Below, one piece after another: positions 8,294 to 18,931 of a stretch of DNA of 64,000 nt. A model generated the notes under the pieces. That model was not told where the DNA came from, searched no databases, and saw only the letters and a list, made by a program, of their open reading frames with translations. Origin of the DNA: Komagataeibacter xylinus (GTDB taxonomy: Bacteria > Pseudomonadota > Alphaproteobacteria > Acetobacterales > Acetobacteraceae); the NCBI RefSeq assembly GCF_004302915.1, contig NZ_QQBI01000003.1, forward strand, positions 154,546 through 218,545, in the 5' to 3' direction. The position numbers and the translations under genes are program-made. Position 1 is the stretch's first letter, and each line of letters begins with the position of its first letter.

Positions 8294-9412
8294 TCAGCCC
8301 GCCTTATTCAGCCGCGCCAGTTCTTCCACCACGGCGGTGCCCATGCCTGCCGTGTTCACTTCCGTCTTGCCCGCACTCATGATGTCAGGCGTGCGCAGGC
8401 CACGGTCCAGCACGTTGGAGACCGCCTGCTCGATCAGGGCTGCATCGTCCTGCATGTCGAACGAATAGCGCAGCAGCATGGCAAACGAGAGGATCTGCGC
8501 CAGCGGGTTGGCCTTGCCCTGCCCCGCAATGTCGGGCGCGCTGCCATGGATCGGCTCATACAGCGCGGGCATGCGGCCATCCTCGCCCTTCGCACCCAGC
8601 GTGGCCGAAGGCAGCATGCCCAGGCTGCCGGTCAGCATCGAGGCCAGGTCGGACAGCAGGTCGCCAAACAGGTTGCCGGTCACGATCACATCAAACTGCC
8701 GCGGGTTGCGTACAAGCTGCATGGCGCAGTTATCGGCCAGCATGTGGGTGAGCTGCACATCGGGGTATTCGCGCGCATGCAGGTCGGTCACGACCTCTTT
8801 CCACAGCAGGCCGCTTTCCATCACGTTGCATTTCTCGACCGAGCACACGCGGTTATCGCGCTTGCGGGCCAGTTCAAATGCCACGCGGGCCACGCGCTCG
8901 ATTTCCGGCGTGGTGTAAACCTCGGTGTTGATGCCACGGCGCGTGCCATCGGCCAGGGTCTCGATGCCACGGGGGTTGCCGAAATAGATGCCGCCCACCG
9001 TCTCGCGCACGATCATGATGTCGAGGCCGCGCACCACGTCGGGCTTGAGGGTGCTGGCATCGGCCAGCGAGTCGAACACCTTGGCCGGGCGCAGGTTGGC
9101 GAACAGGCCAAGTTCCTGCCGCAGCTTGAGAATCGCAATCTCGGGCCGGCGGTCAAACCCGGCGGAAGCCCATTTCGGGTCACCCACCGAGCCGAACAGC
9201 ACCGCATCCGCCGCCCGCGCCGCATCGATCACCTCCTGCGTAATCGGCTGGCCATGCACCGCAAGCGATGCGCCACCCACGAGGTCCTCGCTCACATCAA
9301 AGCGGATGCCGCGTGCCTGCGCCATCCAGTCCATGATGCGGCGGACTTCGTTCATGATCTCGGGGCCAATGCCATCGCCAGGCAGGATCAGCAGCTTCTT
9401 GGGTGCGGACAT
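8294..9412 (-). CDS. leuB: 3-isopropylmalate dehydrogenase
   Basis: LeuB oxidatively decarboxylates 3-isopropylmalate in leucine synthesis, using NAD. The 372-residue protein starts [19 protein letters not shown]. It carries [29 protein letters not shown] (the substrate/metal aspartates, quoted as [15 protein letters not shown] and [14 protein letters not shown]) and the NAD-site segment [18 protein letters not shown]. The ATG at 9412 has GGGA 7 nt upstream, which the in-frame ATG 12 bp earlier lacks. It follows leuD and leuC in the same direction, with a strong terminator after it. Confidence 0.97.
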   Translation of the reverse strand: MSAPKKLLILPGDGIGPEIMNEVRRIMDWMAQARGIRFDVSEDLVGGASLAVHGQPITQEVIDAARAADAVLFGSVGDPKWASAGFDRRPEIAILKLRQELGLFANLRPAKVFDSLADASTLKPDVVRGLDIMIVRETVGGIYFGNPRGIETLADGTRRGINTEVYTTPEIERVARVAFELARKRDNRVCSVEKCNVMESGLLWKEVVTDLHAREYPDVQLTHMLADNCAMQLVRNPRQFDVIVTGNLFGDLLSDLASMLTGSLGMLPSATLGAKGEDGRMPALYEPIHGSAPDIAGQGKANPLAQILSFAMLLRYSFDMQDDAALIEQAVSNVLDRGLRTPDIMSAGKTEVNTAGMGTAVVEELARLNKAG

Positions 9413-9488
9413 GAGGTTTCCCATCCGGTTTCAATCAGGTTTGTCAAATGCTCTTTGCCGTGCGGCTGCAGGCGGGCGCCCTGCCCGC

Positions 9489-10112
9489 TCAATCGAGCAC
9501 GATGCGCGGAATCCACGGCTGCGCCTTCGCGCGGCGTTCCTCAAAAGAGGTGATTTCCTTCTCGTGCTGCAGCGTCTGGCCAATATCGTCCAGCCCTTCG
9601 AGCAGCAGCTTCTTGCGCAGCGGGTCGACAGCGAACGGCACCTCGGTGCCATCGGGCCGCACCACCACCTGCCGGGGCAGGTCGATGGTCAGGCGCGCAT
9701 TGCCGCCCATGCGGGCATCTTCCATCAACTGCGTGCAGACATCATGCGGCAGGACGATGGGCAGGATGCCGTTCTTGAAGCAGTTGTTATGGAAGATATC
9801 GGCGAATGACGGCGCGATCACGCAGCGGATGCCAAAATCCAGCAGCGCCCACGGCGCATGCTCGCGCGAGGAACCACAGCCCAGATTGTCATACGTGATC
9901 AGGATCTCCGCCTTGCGGTAAGGCTCCTGGTTCAGCACGAAATCCGGGTTCTCCGATCCATCCGCCCGATAGCGCATGCTGTCAAACGCATGCACGCCAA
10001 GACCGGTGCGCTTGGTGGTCTTGAGAAAGCGCGCGGGAATGATCTTGTCGGTGTCGATGTTTTCTTCAGGCAGCGGGGCCGCCACGGCCGAGAGAACAGT
10101 GAATTTATCCAT
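9489..10112 (-). CDS. leuD: 3-isopropylmalate dehydratase small subunit
   Basis: LeuD is the small subunit of isopropylmalate isomerase, which converts 2- to 3-isopropylmalate with LeuC. The 207-residue protein begins [19 protein letters not shown] and has [12 protein letters not shown] and [19 protein letters not shown], the aconitase-swivel active-site loop. Its ATG lies 2 bp after the leuC stop, so translation is probably coupled; GGGAG inside the leuC end acts as ribosome site. Confidence 0.97.
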   Translation of the reverse strand: MDKFTVLSAVAAPLPEENIDTDKIIPARFLKTTKRTGLGVHAFDSMRYRADGSENPDFVLNQEPYRKAEILITYDNLGCGSSREHAPWALLDFGIRCVIAPSFADIFHNNCFKNGILPIVLPHDVCTQLMEDARMGGNARLTIDLPRQVVVRPDGTEVPFAVDPLRKKLLLEGLDDIGQTLQHEKEITSFEERRAKAQPWIPRIVLD

Positions 10113-10114
10113 TT

Positions 10115-11518
10115 TCAGATCAGCTCCCGCACATCGGTCAGGCATCCGGTCACGGCAGCAGCGGCCGCCATGGCGGGCGAGAGCAGGTGCGTGCGCCCGC
10201 CGGGGCCCTGCCTGCCCTCAAAATTACGATTGGACGTGGAGGCACAGCGCTGCCCCGGCGTCAGCCGGTCGGGGTTCATGCCAAGGCACATGGAGCACCC
10301 GGCCTCGCGCCATTCGAACCCGGCTTCAAGGAACACCTTGTCCAGCCCTTCCTCTTCCGCCTGCGCCTTCACGATGCCCGATCCGGGCACGATCATCGCC
10401 CGCACGCCCTCAGCCACCTTGCGGCCTGCTGCAACGGCAGCGGCAGCGCGCAGGTCCTCTATGCGGCTGTTGGTGCATGAGCCGATGAACACGACATCAA
10501 CCGGCGTGCCCGCAATCTTCTGGCCCGCTTCAAGCCCCATGTAGTCCAGCATGCGCTGCATCTGGGCACGCTTGCCGGGGTCGGCCTCGGCTGCCGGGTC
10601 GGGCACGGTGCCGGTAACGGGGATGACCGTCTCGGGGCTGGTGCCCCAGGTCAGCACCGGCGTGATGTCCTCGGCGCGGAGCTCGACCACGCGGTCGTAA
10701 TGGGCACCCTCATCGGCGGCCAGCGTCTTCCAATAGGCCACGGCCGCGTCAAACGCCTCGCCCTTCGGCGCAAAGGGGCGGCCGCGCACGTATTCGAACG
10801 TGGTCTCGTCAGGGGCCACCAGCCCCGCGCGGGCACCGGCCTCGATCGACATGTTGCAGATCGTCATGCGGCCCGCCATGTCGAGCTCGCGGATGGCCGA
10901 GCCCGCGAATTCGATCACATGCCCCGTGCCACCCGCCGTGCCGATATGGCCGATGATGGCGAGCATGATGTCCTTGGCGGTCACACCGGGGCCAACCTGC
11001 CCCTCGACCACCACCTTCATGTTCTTGGCCGGCTTTTGCAGGATGGTCTGGGTCGCCATCACATGCTCGACCTCGGACGTGCCGATGCCGAATGCCAGGG
11101 CGCCCATCGCGCCATGGGTGGAGGTATGGCTATCGCCGCACACGATGGTCATGCCCGGCAGCGAGATGCCCTGCTCGGGGCCCACCACATGCACGATGCC
11201 CTGCCGCGCCGAGAGCAGCGGGAAATACGGCACGCCGAATTCCTTCACGTTGCGCTCGAGCGTTTCGATCTGGTTGCGGCTCTCCGCCTCCTCGATCGGC
11301 TGGGTGCGGTCGGATGTGGGCACGTTGTGGTCCACCACCGCAATCGTCGCATCCGGGTGGCGCAGGCGGCGGCCGCTCAGGCGCAGGCCTTCAAACGCCT
11401 GCGGGCTCGTGACCTCGTGCACGAGATGGCGATCGATGTAGAGGATGGCCGTCTTGTCCGGAAGGGTTTCGACCACATGGCTGTCCCATATCTTGTCGAA
11501 CAATGTGCGCGGGGCCAT
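10115..11518 (-). CDS. leuC: 3-isopropylmalate dehydratase large subunit
   Basis: LeuC is the catalytic [4Fe-4S] subunit of isopropylmalate isomerase. The 467-residue protein begins [16 protein letters not shown]. It has [19 protein letters not shown], the cluster cysteines in [13 protein letters not shown] and [10 protein letters not shown], and the C-terminal [19 protein letters not shown] segment. It starts a leuCD-leuB run directly downstream of rplS (137 bp away). A leader-type attenuator was not evident. Read-through from the ribosomal operon is possible. Confidence 0.97.
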   Translation of the reverse strand: MAPRTLFDKIWDSHVVETLPDKTAILYIDRHLVHEVTSPQAFEGLRLSGRRLRHPDATIAVVDHNVPTSDRTQPIEEAESRNQIETLERNVKEFGVPYFPLLSARQGIVHVVGPEQGISLPGMTIVCGDSHTSTHGAMGALAFGIGTSEVEHVMATQTILQKPAKNMKVVVEGQVGPGVTAKDIMLAIIGHIGTAGGTGHVIEFAGSAIRELDMAGRMTICNMSIEAGARAGLVAPDETTFEYVRGRPFAPKGEAFDAAVAYWKTLAADEGAHYDRVVELRAEDITPVLTWGTSPETVIPVTGTVPDPAAEADPGKRAQMQRMLDYMGLEAGQKIAGTPVDVVFIGSCTNSRIEDLRAAAAVAAGRKVAEGVRAMIVPGSGIVKAQAEEEGLDKVFLEAGFEWREAGCSMCLGMNPDRLTPGQRCASTSNRNFEGRQGPGGRTHLLSPAMAAAAAVTGCLTDVRELI

Positions 11519-11607
11519 CTTGCTTATCCTCTCCCGGACGGAAACAGGCCGCCATCACGCGCAAACGACGCACGCAACAGGCAGCCGGAAAATCTTGCAT
11601 GAAACGG

Positions 11608-11644
11608 TTCGCCCGTTTCCACCATGCGGCAGGAAACGGGCGAA
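11608..11644 (-). terminator. hairpin after rplS, possible terminator
   Basis: A perfect 13-bp stem TTCGCCCGTTTCC / GGAAACGGGCGAA with an 11-nt loop begins 11 bp past the rplS stop. The minus strand downstream lacks an immediate T-run (a TTTT comes about 10 nt later), so it may be a partial or rho-aided terminator rather than a strong one. Confidence 0.5.
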
Positions 11645-11655
11645 GGGTCGGTGTA

Positions 11656-12051
11656 TTACTCGGCTGCCGCGGTCGCGGCGGGTGCTGCCACTTCGCGCTT
11701 GCGCTCGGCAATACGGGCGGACTTGCCGCGACGGCCACGCAGGTAATACAGCTTCGCGCGGCGCACAACGCCACGGCGCACCACGGCGATCTCGGCAATG
11801 GTGGGGGAATACAGCGGGAACACACGCTCCACGCCTTCACCGTTGGAAATCTTGCGCACGGTGAAGTTGCTGTTCAGGCCCTTGTTGGAGCGGGCGATGA
11901 CCACGCCTTCGTAGTTCTGCACGCGCTTGCGGGTGCCTTCAACCACTTCCACACCCACGCGCACGGTGTCACCCGGCGCGAATTCGGGCACCGCGCGGAT
12001 GGCGGTCAGGCGGGCGATCTCTTCCGCCTCGTACTTCTGGATAACATTCAT
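11656..12051 (-). CDS. rplS: 50S ribosomal protein L19
   Basis: L19 sits at the 30S-50S interface. The 131-residue product begins [15 protein letters not shown] and contains [36 protein letters not shown] and the basic [17 protein letters not shown]. An alanine-rich tail of about 15 residues extends past the usual end. It is the last gene of ffh-rpsP-rimM-trmD-rplS. Confidence 0.97.
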   Translation of the reverse strand: MNVIQKYEAEEIARLTAIRAVPEFAPGDTVRVGVEVVEGTRKRVQNYEGVVIARSNKGLNSNFTVRKISNGEGVERVFPLYSPTIAEIAVVRRGVVRRAKLYYLRGRRGKSARIAERKREVAAPAATAAAE

Positions 12052-12082
12052 GATCCGGTCCTCGTTCGATAGGATTTCATGT

Positions 12083-12829
12083 TCAGTTCAGCCGGTCCAC
12101 ATCGGCACGGGGGCCTGTAGTCCGGGGAGTGTCTTGACCCGTGCGGGCCTGGTAGGCCGCCCACAGGTCCGGCCGACGCGCCTGCGTCACCGTCTCGGAT
12201 GCCGCGCGGCGCCATTTGGCGATCGCGGCATGATGACCGGACAGCAGGACCTCGGGCACGTCGCGCCCGTCCCATTGCGCCGGCTTGGTATAAAGCGGAT
12301 ATTCAAGCAGGCCGTCGGCAAAGCTTTCCTCAACCGCGCTCTCGCCCGATCCCATCACGCCCGGCAGCAGCCGCACGCAGGCATCAAGCAGCACCGTTGC
12401 CGCCACCTCCCCGCCCGAGAGGATGTAATCCCCGATCGAGACCTGTTCGGCGCCAGAGGCTTCGAGCACGCGCTCATCTACCCCTTCGTAGCGGCCACAC
12501 AGCACCACAACGCCCGGCCCCGCCGCATAGCGGCGGATATCGGCCTGCGCCAGCGGGCGACCGCGTGGCGTGGGATACACCAGCGGGCGACCGGCGCGGT
12601 CGATATCGGCAATGGCCGCAGCCACCACGTCAGGCCGCATGACCATGCCCGCGCCACCGCCAAAGGGCGTGTCATCCACCACCCGGTGGCGGCCCAGCCC
12701 GTAGTCACGCATGTCGCGCGCATCCATTGACCAGATGCCACGCTCGAGCGCACGCCCGGCCAGTGACTGCCCCAGCGTGCCGGGGAACATGGCGGGGAAC
12801 AGCGTCAGTGCCGTTGCCTGCCACGTCAT
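12083..12829 (-). CDS. trmD: tRNA (guanine37-N1)-methyltransferase
   Basis: TrmD methylates G37 of tRNAs reading CNN codons, preventing +1 frameshifts. The 248-residue protein shows [14 protein letters not shown] at the N-terminus, [17 protein letters not shown], and the SPOUT knot region [14 protein letters not shown] with [11 protein letters not shown]. It overlaps rimM by 4 bp and ends 31 bp before rplS. Confidence 0.97.
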   Translation of the reverse strand: MTWQATALTLFPAMFPGTLGQSLAGRALERGIWSMDARDMRDYGLGRHRVVDDTPFGGGAGMVMRPDVVAAAIADIDRAGRPLVYPTPRGRPLAQADIRRYAAGPGVVVLCGRYEGVDERVLEASGAEQVSIGDYILSGGEVAATVLLDACVRLLPGVMGSGESAVEESFADGLLEYPLYTKPAQWDGRDVPEVLLSGHHAAIAKWRRAASETVTQARRPDLWAAYQARTGQDTPRTTGPRADVDRLN

Positions 12830-13377
12830 GGCGCATCATCCGCGCTGGCCGTGCCGGGAAAGCATTCGACCGGAACCTCGATCTCGTCGGGCAGGCAGAC
12901 TTCAATCCAGCCCGCGCGCACATTCACCACCGGCACGCAACCTTCGGTGAACGGCAGCAGGAGGTTGCCCCCTGCCCCATCGATTTCAAGGCTGGTGCCC
13001 GCGCCATAGTCATGCACGGCCATCACGCGGCCGATCACCCACCCGCTGCCCTGCTCGCGCGCCTCCAGCCCGACCAGATCGGCGAAGTAGAATTCATCCG
13101 CATCGGGTTCGGGCAGGCTGGTGCGCGGCACGTACAGCTTGCGGTTGACCATCTGCTGGGCGGCCTCACGGCTATCAATGGTATTGCCTGCCGCATCATG
13201 CAGCCGGGCGATGCCATTGCCATGCCATGTCAGCCGCCACGGGCGGCCCAGATCATCGACCAGCCCGTCATAGGTGGCCAGGTCTTCCGCCACGGCGGTG
13301 TAGCTGTGCACATGCACAAGCCCCCGCACGCCATGCGGACGACCCACCACACCCATCAGGACCTGATCGCGGTTCAT
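12826..13377 (-). CDS. rimM: 16S rRNA processing protein RimM
   Basis: RimM binds S19 and helps mature the 30S head. The 183-residue protein begins [23 protein letters not shown], here quoted as [16 protein letters not shown], the N-terminal RimM signature. It has the PRC-barrel part with [10 protein letters not shown] and [15 protein letters not shown]. It stands between rpsP and trmD in the usual order. Confidence 0.95.
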   Translation of the reverse strand: MNRDQVLMGVVGRPHGVRGLVHVHSYTAVAEDLATYDGLVDDLGRPWRLTWHGNGIARLHDAAGNTIDSREAAQQMVNRKLYVPRTSLPEPDADEFYFADLVGLEAREQGSGWVIGRVMAVHDYGAGTSLEIDGAGGNLLLPFTEGCVPVVNVRAGWIEVCLPDEIEVPVECFPGTASADDAP

Positions 13378-13417
13378 GGAATGACTGCCTGCCTTTCCTG
13401 CCTGTCTATCGCGTCAG

Positions 13418-13762
13418 TTACGCTGCGGCTGCTTCGGCAGCGGCGGCGGCACGCTCCTGCGCGCGCTTCTTGGGCGCGGACTTCTTGGGCTGCTCGTTCC
13501 AGGTCGGCTTCGGCGCCAGGCCAGCGTTGCCCAGGAAACGGGCCACGCGGTCGGTCGGCAGCGCGCCGTTGGACAGCCAGTGCGTGATGCGCTCGGCCAC
13601 CAGGCGCACGCGGTCGGCGTGGTCGGACGGCAGCATCGGGTTGTACGAACCCACGCGCTCGATGAAGCGGCCATCACGCGGGGAGCGGCTGTCAGCCACG
13701 ACAATGTGGTAGTAGGGGCGCTTCTTCGCACCGGCGCGGGCGAGACGGATCTTGAGGCTCAT
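13418..13762 (-). CDS. rpsP: 30S ribosomal protein S16
   Basis: S16 is a 30S assembly protein. The 114-residue product begins [21 protein letters not shown] and has [20 protein letters not shown]. The C-terminal 25 residues are Ala/Lys-rich, a common extension in alphaproteobacteria. It lies 58 bp after ffh on the same strand. Confidence 0.97.
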   Translation of the reverse strand: MSLKIRLARAGAKKRPYYHIVVADSRSPRDGRFIERVGSYNPMLPSDHADRVRLVAERITHWLSNGALPTDRVARFLGNAGLAPKPTWNEQPKKSAPKKRAQERAAAAAEAAAA

Positions 13763-13820
13763 TTAAGATTTCTCCAGACAGTAGAAAGACAAAAAGAAAA
13801 AACGGGAACGACGCTCAGGC

Positions 13821-15215
13821 TCAGCCAAAAGGTGGCCGCCCGCCGCCGCCCGGGGGGCGACCCCCGTTTGGCATGAGTGCGGACAGACCCTGACGCATCA
13901 GTCCCTTCACGCCCAACTTGCTGAACCGCTTCATCATGGAGGCCATGGCGTCATACTGCTTGAGCAGACGGTTGATCTCCTGCACGGTCGTACCGGACCC
14001 GCTGGCGATGCGCTTCTTGCGCGAGGCCTTGATGATGGAGGGCGTGCGCCGCTCCTTGCGGGTCATGGATGAAATGATGGCCTGATGGCGCTTGAGCACG
14101 GAGGTATCAAGCTCCTTGTCGCCCAGCGCGTCCTTCAGCTTGCCCATGCCCGGCAGCATGCCCAGAATGCCGGAAATGGACCCCATCTTGTTGATCTGGC
14201 GGATCTGGGCGGCGTAGTCATCCAGATCGAACTTGCCCTGCATCATCTTGAGGGCGAGCTTCTCGCTCTCCTCATGATCAAGGGTATCGGCGGCCTTTTC
14301 CACCAGGCCCGCGATGTCGCCAAGGCCGAGGATACGGCCGGCAACACGCTCGGGGTGGAATTCCTCCAGGGCGTCGAGCTTCTCGCCCGAGCCGGTCAGC
14401 TTGATCGGCGCGCCCGTGATCGCGCGCATGGACAGGGCGGCACCACCACGGGCATCGCCATCCATGCGGGTCATGACCACGCCGGTCACCCCCACGGCCT
14501 CGTTGAACGCCTTGGCGGTGTTGACCGCGTCCTGCCCGGTCATGGCATCGACGACGAGCAGCGTCTCCGCCGGATCGGTCGCGGCACGGATGGCGCGGAC
14601 CTCGTCCATCAGCGCTTCATCGATGGACAGGCGGCCAGCGGTATCTAGGATGACGATGTCATACCCCTCGCGGCGGCCCGTATCCATGGCGCGCTCGGCA
14701 ATCTGCACCGGCGTCTGGCCCGCGATGATGGGCAGCGAGGTCACACCCGCGCGCTCGGCCAGCTGGGCGAGCTGCAACTGGGCGGCGGGGCGCTGGGTAT
14801 CGAGGCTCGCGAGCAGCACCTTCTTGCGCTCGCGCTGGGCGAGGCGGCGGGCGATCTTGCCCGATGTGGTGGTCTTGCCCGAGCCCTGCAGGCCGACCAT
14901 CAGGATCGGCACCGGCGGGGCGGCATTGAGGTTGAGGGGAACCGCACCGGCGCCGCCAAGGGCATCGATCAGCGCATCGTTGACGATCTTGGCAACGGCC
15001 TGGCCGGGCGAGATGCTGTCGAGCACCTCATGGCCCACGGCACGTTCACGCACCTTGTTGACGAAATCCTTGACGACAGGCAGCGCCACGTCGGCATCCA
15101 GCATGGCCAGACGCACTTCGCGCATTGCTTCCGTAACATCTGCTTCCGACAGGGCCCCGCGCTTGGCAAGACCATCGAACACACCGGAAAGCTTGCCTGA
15201 CAGCGTCTCGAACAA
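13821..15215 (-). CDS. ffh: signal recognition particle protein Ffh
   Basis: Ffh is the SRP54 GTPase that, with SRP RNA, targets nascent membrane proteins to FtsY. The 464-residue protein has an N domain, the G1 loop GLQGSGKTT, DTAGR (G3), TRMDGDARGG (G4 region), and a methionine-rich M domain ending in MLPGMGKLK and a Gly/Pro-rich tail. The start codon appears to be TTG (residues MFETLSGKLSG), with GGGGA 6 nt upstream; no ATG lies close. It heads ffh-rpsP-rimM-trmD-rplS. Confidence 0.95.
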   Translation of the reverse strand: MFETLSGKLSGVFDGLAKRGALSEADVTEAMREVRLAMLDADVALPVVKDFVNKVRERAVGHEVLDSISPGQAVAKIVNDALIDALGGAGAVPLNLNAAPPVPILMVGLQGSGKTTTSGKIARRLAQRERKKVLLASLDTQRPAAQLQLAQLAERAGVTSLPIIAGQTPVQIAERAMDTGRREGYDIVILDTAGRLSIDEALMDEVRAIRAATDPAETLLVVDAMTGQDAVNTAKAFNEAVGVTGVVMTRMDGDARGGAALSMRAITGAPIKLTGSGEKLDALEEFHPERVAGRILGLGDIAGLVEKAADTLDHEESEKLALKMMQGKFDLDDYAAQIRQINKMGSISGILGMLPGMGKLKDALGDKELDTSVLKRHQAIISSMTRKERRTPSIIKASRKKRIASGSGTTVQEINRLLKQYDAMASMMKRFSKLGVKGLMRQGLSALMPNGGRPPGGGGRPPFG

Positions 15216-15335
15216 CGTATTTCCCCAAAAGAAGACGCGCCACTGCGCGAACCCTCGCGAAGTGACGTGCCTGATTAGTCGGGCGGATGTATCGCGCCCT
15301 GCCCCTGCCTGTCAAGCATTGCCGGGAATCCGCAA

Positions 15336-15371
15336 TAAAAAACGGCTGCCGGGCACGGAGCCGGGCAGCCG
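15336..15371 (-). terminator. terminator of the Spy-like gene
   Basis: A GC-rich hairpin (CGGCTGCC / GGCAGCCG, extended by a bulged GGC/GCC) is followed on the minus strand by six T residues. It lies about 40 bp after the stop of the Spy-like gene and before the ffh start, so it insulates ffh from upstream transcription. Confidence 0.8.
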
Positions 15372-15412
15372 CTTCTTTTAGGCCTCACCTGCGCGGGGCA
15401 GGCAGGGCGGTC

Positions 15413-15949
15413 TTATTTCTTCGCATCTTCCGGCGGCTGCGGGGGCGCGGTCAGCGCGCGCAGCTGCTCGTGCAGGCTGTCGATCTTGTCCTGCGTCGTG
15501 CGGATCTGGTTCAGCTGGTCGGCCGTCAGGATATCGTGGATGCGGATGGCTGTCTGCAGGCGGGCGGCTTCATGGCGCTGATGAATGGCCGTGATCTGCT
15601 GCTGCAGGCTGACGATCTGCGCTTCGTCAACCTTGCCCGGTGCCACGAGCAGGGTCTGGATCTGCTTGTGCAGCCCGTGCTCCTGCTCCATGTCGGCGCG
15701 GAAATCGGGGTGGCTGTCCTTCAGGATCGCCTGCAGCTTCTTGTGCTGGGCCGAGGTCAGCTGCACGTTGCCAAGGAACGGCATGCCGTAGCCACCGCCA
15801 CCCGGGCCGCCCATCGGGCCAGCCATCATGCCGCAGCCACCACCCGGCGGCGGCGGCGGGCCATGGTGATGCTTTGCAAAAGCCTGACCGGAAAGGCCGG
15901 TTGCCATACCGCCGACGATCGTGGCAGCGAGAATCAGTTTCTTCATCAT
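15413..15949 (-). CDS. Spy/CpxP-like periplasmic protein
   Basis: This is a secreted protein of 178 residues with a clear signal peptide (MMKKLILAATIVGGMATG, cleavage after AFA). A His/Pro/Gly/Met-rich N-terminal stretch (KHHHGPPPPPGGGCGMM) could bind metal. A helical domain follows with two LTxxQ motifs, LTSAQ and LTADQ, typical of Spy/CpxP chaperone-like proteins. Spy-type proteins bind unfolded periplasmic proteins or sense envelope stress. An AGGAG lies 14 nt before the first ATG, so an in-frame TTG 5 codons upstream is a possible alternative start. Confidence 0.8.
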   Translation of the reverse strand: MMKKLILAATIVGGMATGLSGQAFAKHHHGPPPPPGGGCGMMAGPMGGPGGGGYGMPFLGNVQLTSAQHKKLQAILKDSHPDFRADMEQEHGLHKQIQTLLVAPGKVDEAQIVSLQQQITAIHQRHEAARLQTAIRIHDILTADQLNQIRTTQDKIDSLHEQLRALTAPPQPPEDAKK

Positions 15950-16094
15950 GGGAACCAAGTCTACTCCTGTTATAACCTGCTTCATACCCTGCATGCAGCC
16001 TGCGGCTGACACAAGGCCTGTAAACGCAACGCTACATCACCCCGCCCGGTTCAATAGGGACAAACTTGCTACAAAATGTAAGGTCCGGGCACAG

Positions 16095-16880
16095 CTAGCC
16101 AAAGCGCCCGGTAATGTAATCCTGCGTGCGCTTTTCACGGGGCGTGGTGAACATGCGGTCGGCGCTGTCCACCTCCACCACCTCGCCCATGTAGAAGAAC
16201 GCCACCTGGTCGGCGCAGCGCGCGGCCTGCTGCAAATTGTGGGTGACGATGGCGATGGTGAAATCGGCCTTCAGCTCATCGAGCAGTTCCTCGATGCGCG
16301 CGGTCGAGACCGGGTCGAGCGCACTGGTCGGCTCATCAAGCAGCACCACCTCGGGGCGGGTGGCGATGGTGCGCGCAATGCACAGGCGCTGCTGCTGCCC
16401 ACCCGAAAGGGCCGCCGCCGAATCGCGCAGCCGGTCGCGCACCTCGGGCCACAGGGCCACGCGCCTGAGCACGTCTTCCACCCGCGCCTCCATCGCCGCG
16501 CGGTCGAGCCGCTCATGCAGGCGCACGCCAAAGGCGATGTTGTCATAGATCGACATGGGGAATGGCGTGGGCTTCTGGAACACCATGCCCACGCGCGAGC
16601 GCAGCACGTTGAGGTTCACCTTCGGGCCGATGATGTTGCAGCCATCAAAGATCACCTCGCCCGTGGCGCGCTGGCCTGGGTAGAGGTCGTACATGCGGTT
16701 GAGCACGCGCAGCAGCGTGGACTTGCCGCAGCCTGAAGGCCCGATCATGCCCGTCACCTGCCCTTGCGGGAAGTCGATGGAGATATTCTTGAGCGCATGG
16801 TGCGCGCCGTAATAGAAATCGAGGTTCCGCACCGAGATCGCTGCGGGCGCGGCATCATTCTGCGCGACTGTCATGTTCAT
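16095..16880 (-). CDS. pstB: phosphate ABC transporter ATP-binding protein
   Basis: PstB is the ATPase of the high-affinity phosphate importer. The 261-residue protein has GPSGCGKST (Walker A), [13 protein letters not shown] (signature), [15 protein letters not shown] (Walker B), and the PstB-type segment [19 protein letters not shown]. It overlaps pstA by 4 bp. No phoU follows; the next gene downstream is the Spy-like protein. Confidence 0.96.
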   Translation of the reverse strand: MNMTVAQNDAAPAAISVRNLDFYYGAHHALKNISIDFPQGQVTGMIGPSGCGKSTLLRVLNRMYDLYPGQRATGEVIFDGCNIIGPKVNLNVLRSRVGMVFQKPTPFPMSIYDNIAFGVRLHERLDRAAMEARVEDVLRRVALWPEVRDRLRDSAAALSGGQQQRLCIARTIATRPEVVLLDEPTSALDPVSTARIEELLDELKADFTIAIVTHNLQQAARCADQVAFFYMGEVVEVDSADRMFTTPREKRTQDYITGRFG

Positions 16881-17785
16881 TTCCTGTTACGTCCCAGCCC
16901 CAGCCGCACGGTTATGTTGATCATCAGGATGGCCGCCGTAATCAGCAGCGCGCCGGTCCAGGCCAGCGCGGTCCAGTCCGCATAGGCTGCACCCGCATAC
17001 TGGTAGATGGTGACCGGCAGGCTGGCCATGGGTTTGCCGGGGGCCATCGACCAGTTCATGTTGCCCAGCGAGGTGAACAGCAGCGGCGCCGTCTCGCCCG
17101 ATACGCGGGCCAGCGCCAGCAGGATGCCCGTCGCCACCCCCTCGCGCGCGGCGCGCAGGCACACGAACAGGATCATCCGCCACCGTGGCGCGCCCAGCGC
17201 AATCGCCGCCTCGCGCATGGCCAGCGGCACCAGGCGCAGCATGTCCTCGGTGGTGCGCACCACCACCGGCACCACCAGCATGGACAGCGCCAGCGCCCCC
17301 GCAAGCCCAGAGAAATGCCCGCTCGGCACCACCACGATCATGTAGATGAACAGCCCCACCAGAATGGACGGGGCCGAAAGCAGCAGGTCGGAGACAAAGC
17401 GGACGAAATTGATCAGCTTCCCGTCAGTGGCCGTAAACTCGGCAAGGTAGATGCCCACCAACAGCCCTACAGGCGCTCCGATCAGCACGGCCAGCCCGGT
17501 CTGGATCAGGCTGCCCACGATGGCGTTGGCCAGCCCCCCCGCCTGCCCCGGCGGCAGGGTCACATGCACGAACGTGACCCAGCGCAGGCCACCCACCCCG
17601 TTGCGCACCAGCACGAACAGGATGGAAAACAGCATGAGCAGCACCAGCACGGTCGCTGCCCAGCACAGGGCGGTGGCCACGCGGTCCACCATGCGGCGGC
17701 GGATGTCGGACACGCTGTTGCCCTGCCAGCGCGCGCCGGCGCAGGGGGCTGCCTGTGCGGCTGGGGTGGTCGGATGGGTGGTCAT
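16877..17785 (-). CDS. pstA: phosphate ABC transporter permease PstA
   Basis: PstA is one of two inner-membrane permease subunits for phosphate import. The 302-residue protein has several membrane helices (for example [20 protein letters not shown], quoted in part as [16 protein letters not shown]). The cytoplasmic coupling loop contains [16 protein letters not shown] (EAA motif). Its start is 1 bp after the pstC stop. Confidence 0.94.
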   Translation of the reverse strand: MTTHPTTPAAQAAPCAGARWQGNSVSDIRRRMVDRVATALCWAATVLVLLMLFSILFVLVRNGVGGLRWVTFVHVTLPPGQAGGLANAIVGSLIQTGLAVLIGAPVGLLVGIYLAEFTATDGKLINFVRFVSDLLLSAPSILVGLFIYMIVVVPSGHFSGLAGALALSMLVVPVVVRTTEDMLRLVPLAMREAAIALGAPRWRMILFVCLRAAREGVATGILLALARVSGETAPLLFTSLGNMNWSMAPGKPMASLPVTIYQYAGAAYADWTALAWTGALLITAAILMINITVRLGLGRNRK

Positions 17786-17786
17786 G

Positions 17787-18749
17787 TCAGCGGCCCGCCG
17801 CTTTGGTGCGCAGGAGCAGCCGCGAACAGACCAGCGTGCCCAGGGAGATCAGCATGAGCAGGAACCCTGCCGCCATGAGGGAGGAAAATTTGAGGCTGCC
17901 CACCGCACTTTCGGGAAATTCGAGGGCGATGAGCGAGGCGATCGTGTTGCCCGGCGAGAACAGCGACCAGCCGATATGGTTGGCGTTGCCGATCACGAAG
18001 GTGATGGCCATCGTCTCGCCCAGCGCGCGACCCAGCCCCAGCATCACGCCCCCCACCACCGAGGAGCGCGACCATGGCAGGATGATGCGGCGCACCACCT
18101 CCCACCGCGTCATGCCCAGCCCGTAGGCGCTTTCCTTCAGCACGGCGGGGATGGACAGGAACACATCGCGCATCACCGCGCAGATGAAGGGCGTGATCAT
18201 GACCGCGAGGATCATGCCGCCGGTCAGGAAGCCGGTGCCGTAGGGCGCGCCACGGAACAGCGTGCCGATGCCTGGCACCCGGCCCAGCGTGTGGCTGGCC
18301 AGCGGCTCGACATAATGCGCCATGAACGGCACCAGCACCGCAAAGCCCCACATGCCGAAGATGATGGACGGCACGGCGGCCAGAAGCTGGATGAGCGTGC
18401 CGATCACGCCCGCGATCCGCGCCGAGGCGATCTCGGTCAGCCACACGGCAATGCCGAAGGCCAGCGGCACGGCGAGAAGAATGGCCAGCAGCGCGGTGAT
18501 GACCGTGCCGAACATGGGGGCGGCCGCACCAAAATGCTGGGTGACGGGATTCCACGCCTTGTCGAACACGAAGCCCGGCCCGAATCTGGCAAACGCGCCG
18601 CGCGCCCCCCAGGCCATGACGGCAACCATGCCACCCAGCCCCAGCAGGATCAGGGCTGCGCTACAGCGGACAATGGCGGCGAATACGGCATCCCCGTTTC
18701 CCTTTGCCGCCCCGGTCAGGGCCGAAGGGGATGTTGCAGACCGCTCCAT
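17787..18749 (-). CDS. pstC: phosphate ABC transporter permease PstC
   Basis: PstC is the partner permease of PstA. The 320-residue protein has about six helices and the coupling-loop pattern LKESAYGLGMTRWEVV. The ATG at 18749 (MERSATSPSALTG) has GGAGG 8 nt upstream; the frame stays open for 35 more codons but without a ribosome site. No pstS lies upstream, where the neighbour is a nucleoside-hydrolase-like gene, so the phosphate-binding protein must be encoded elsewhere. Confidence 0.94.
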   Translation of the reverse strand: MERSATSPSALTGAAKGNGDAVFAAIVRCSAALILLGLGGMVAVMAWGARGAFARFGPGFVFDKAWNPVTQHFGAAAPMFGTVITALLAILLAVPLAFGIAVWLTEIASARIAGVIGTLIQLLAAVPSIIFGMWGFAVLVPFMAHYVEPLASHTLGRVPGIGTLFRGAPYGTGFLTGGMILAVMITPFICAVMRDVFLSIPAVLKESAYGLGMTRWEVVRRIILPWSRSSVVGGVMLGLGRALGETMAITFVIGNANHIGWSLFSPGNTIASLIALEFPESAVGSLKFSSLMAAGFLLMLISLGTLVCSRLLLRTKAAGR

Positions 18750-18931
18750 ACAGAAGACCTCCGTGCCGCCACACGCATCAAAGTTCTCAACATTCGCGCC
18801 CGCAGGCACACCGGAATGCCGGGACCAATACTGGACCGGATGGCGGTTCTGCAACCGTCATGATCGCCCAAGGGCAAAGTTTGCATCATATCGTTGTATT
18901 TTTGTGCAATTCCGGCGGCGTGTGCCCCGCG

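Noticed and set aside
17451..18863. 470-codon plus-strand open frame opposite pstA and pstC
   Set aside because: Shadow of the permease genes; low-complexity His/Gln/Arg-rich translation.
18750..18931. pho box upstream of pstC
   Set aside because: No pair of CTGTCA-like direct repeats at the right spacing was found.
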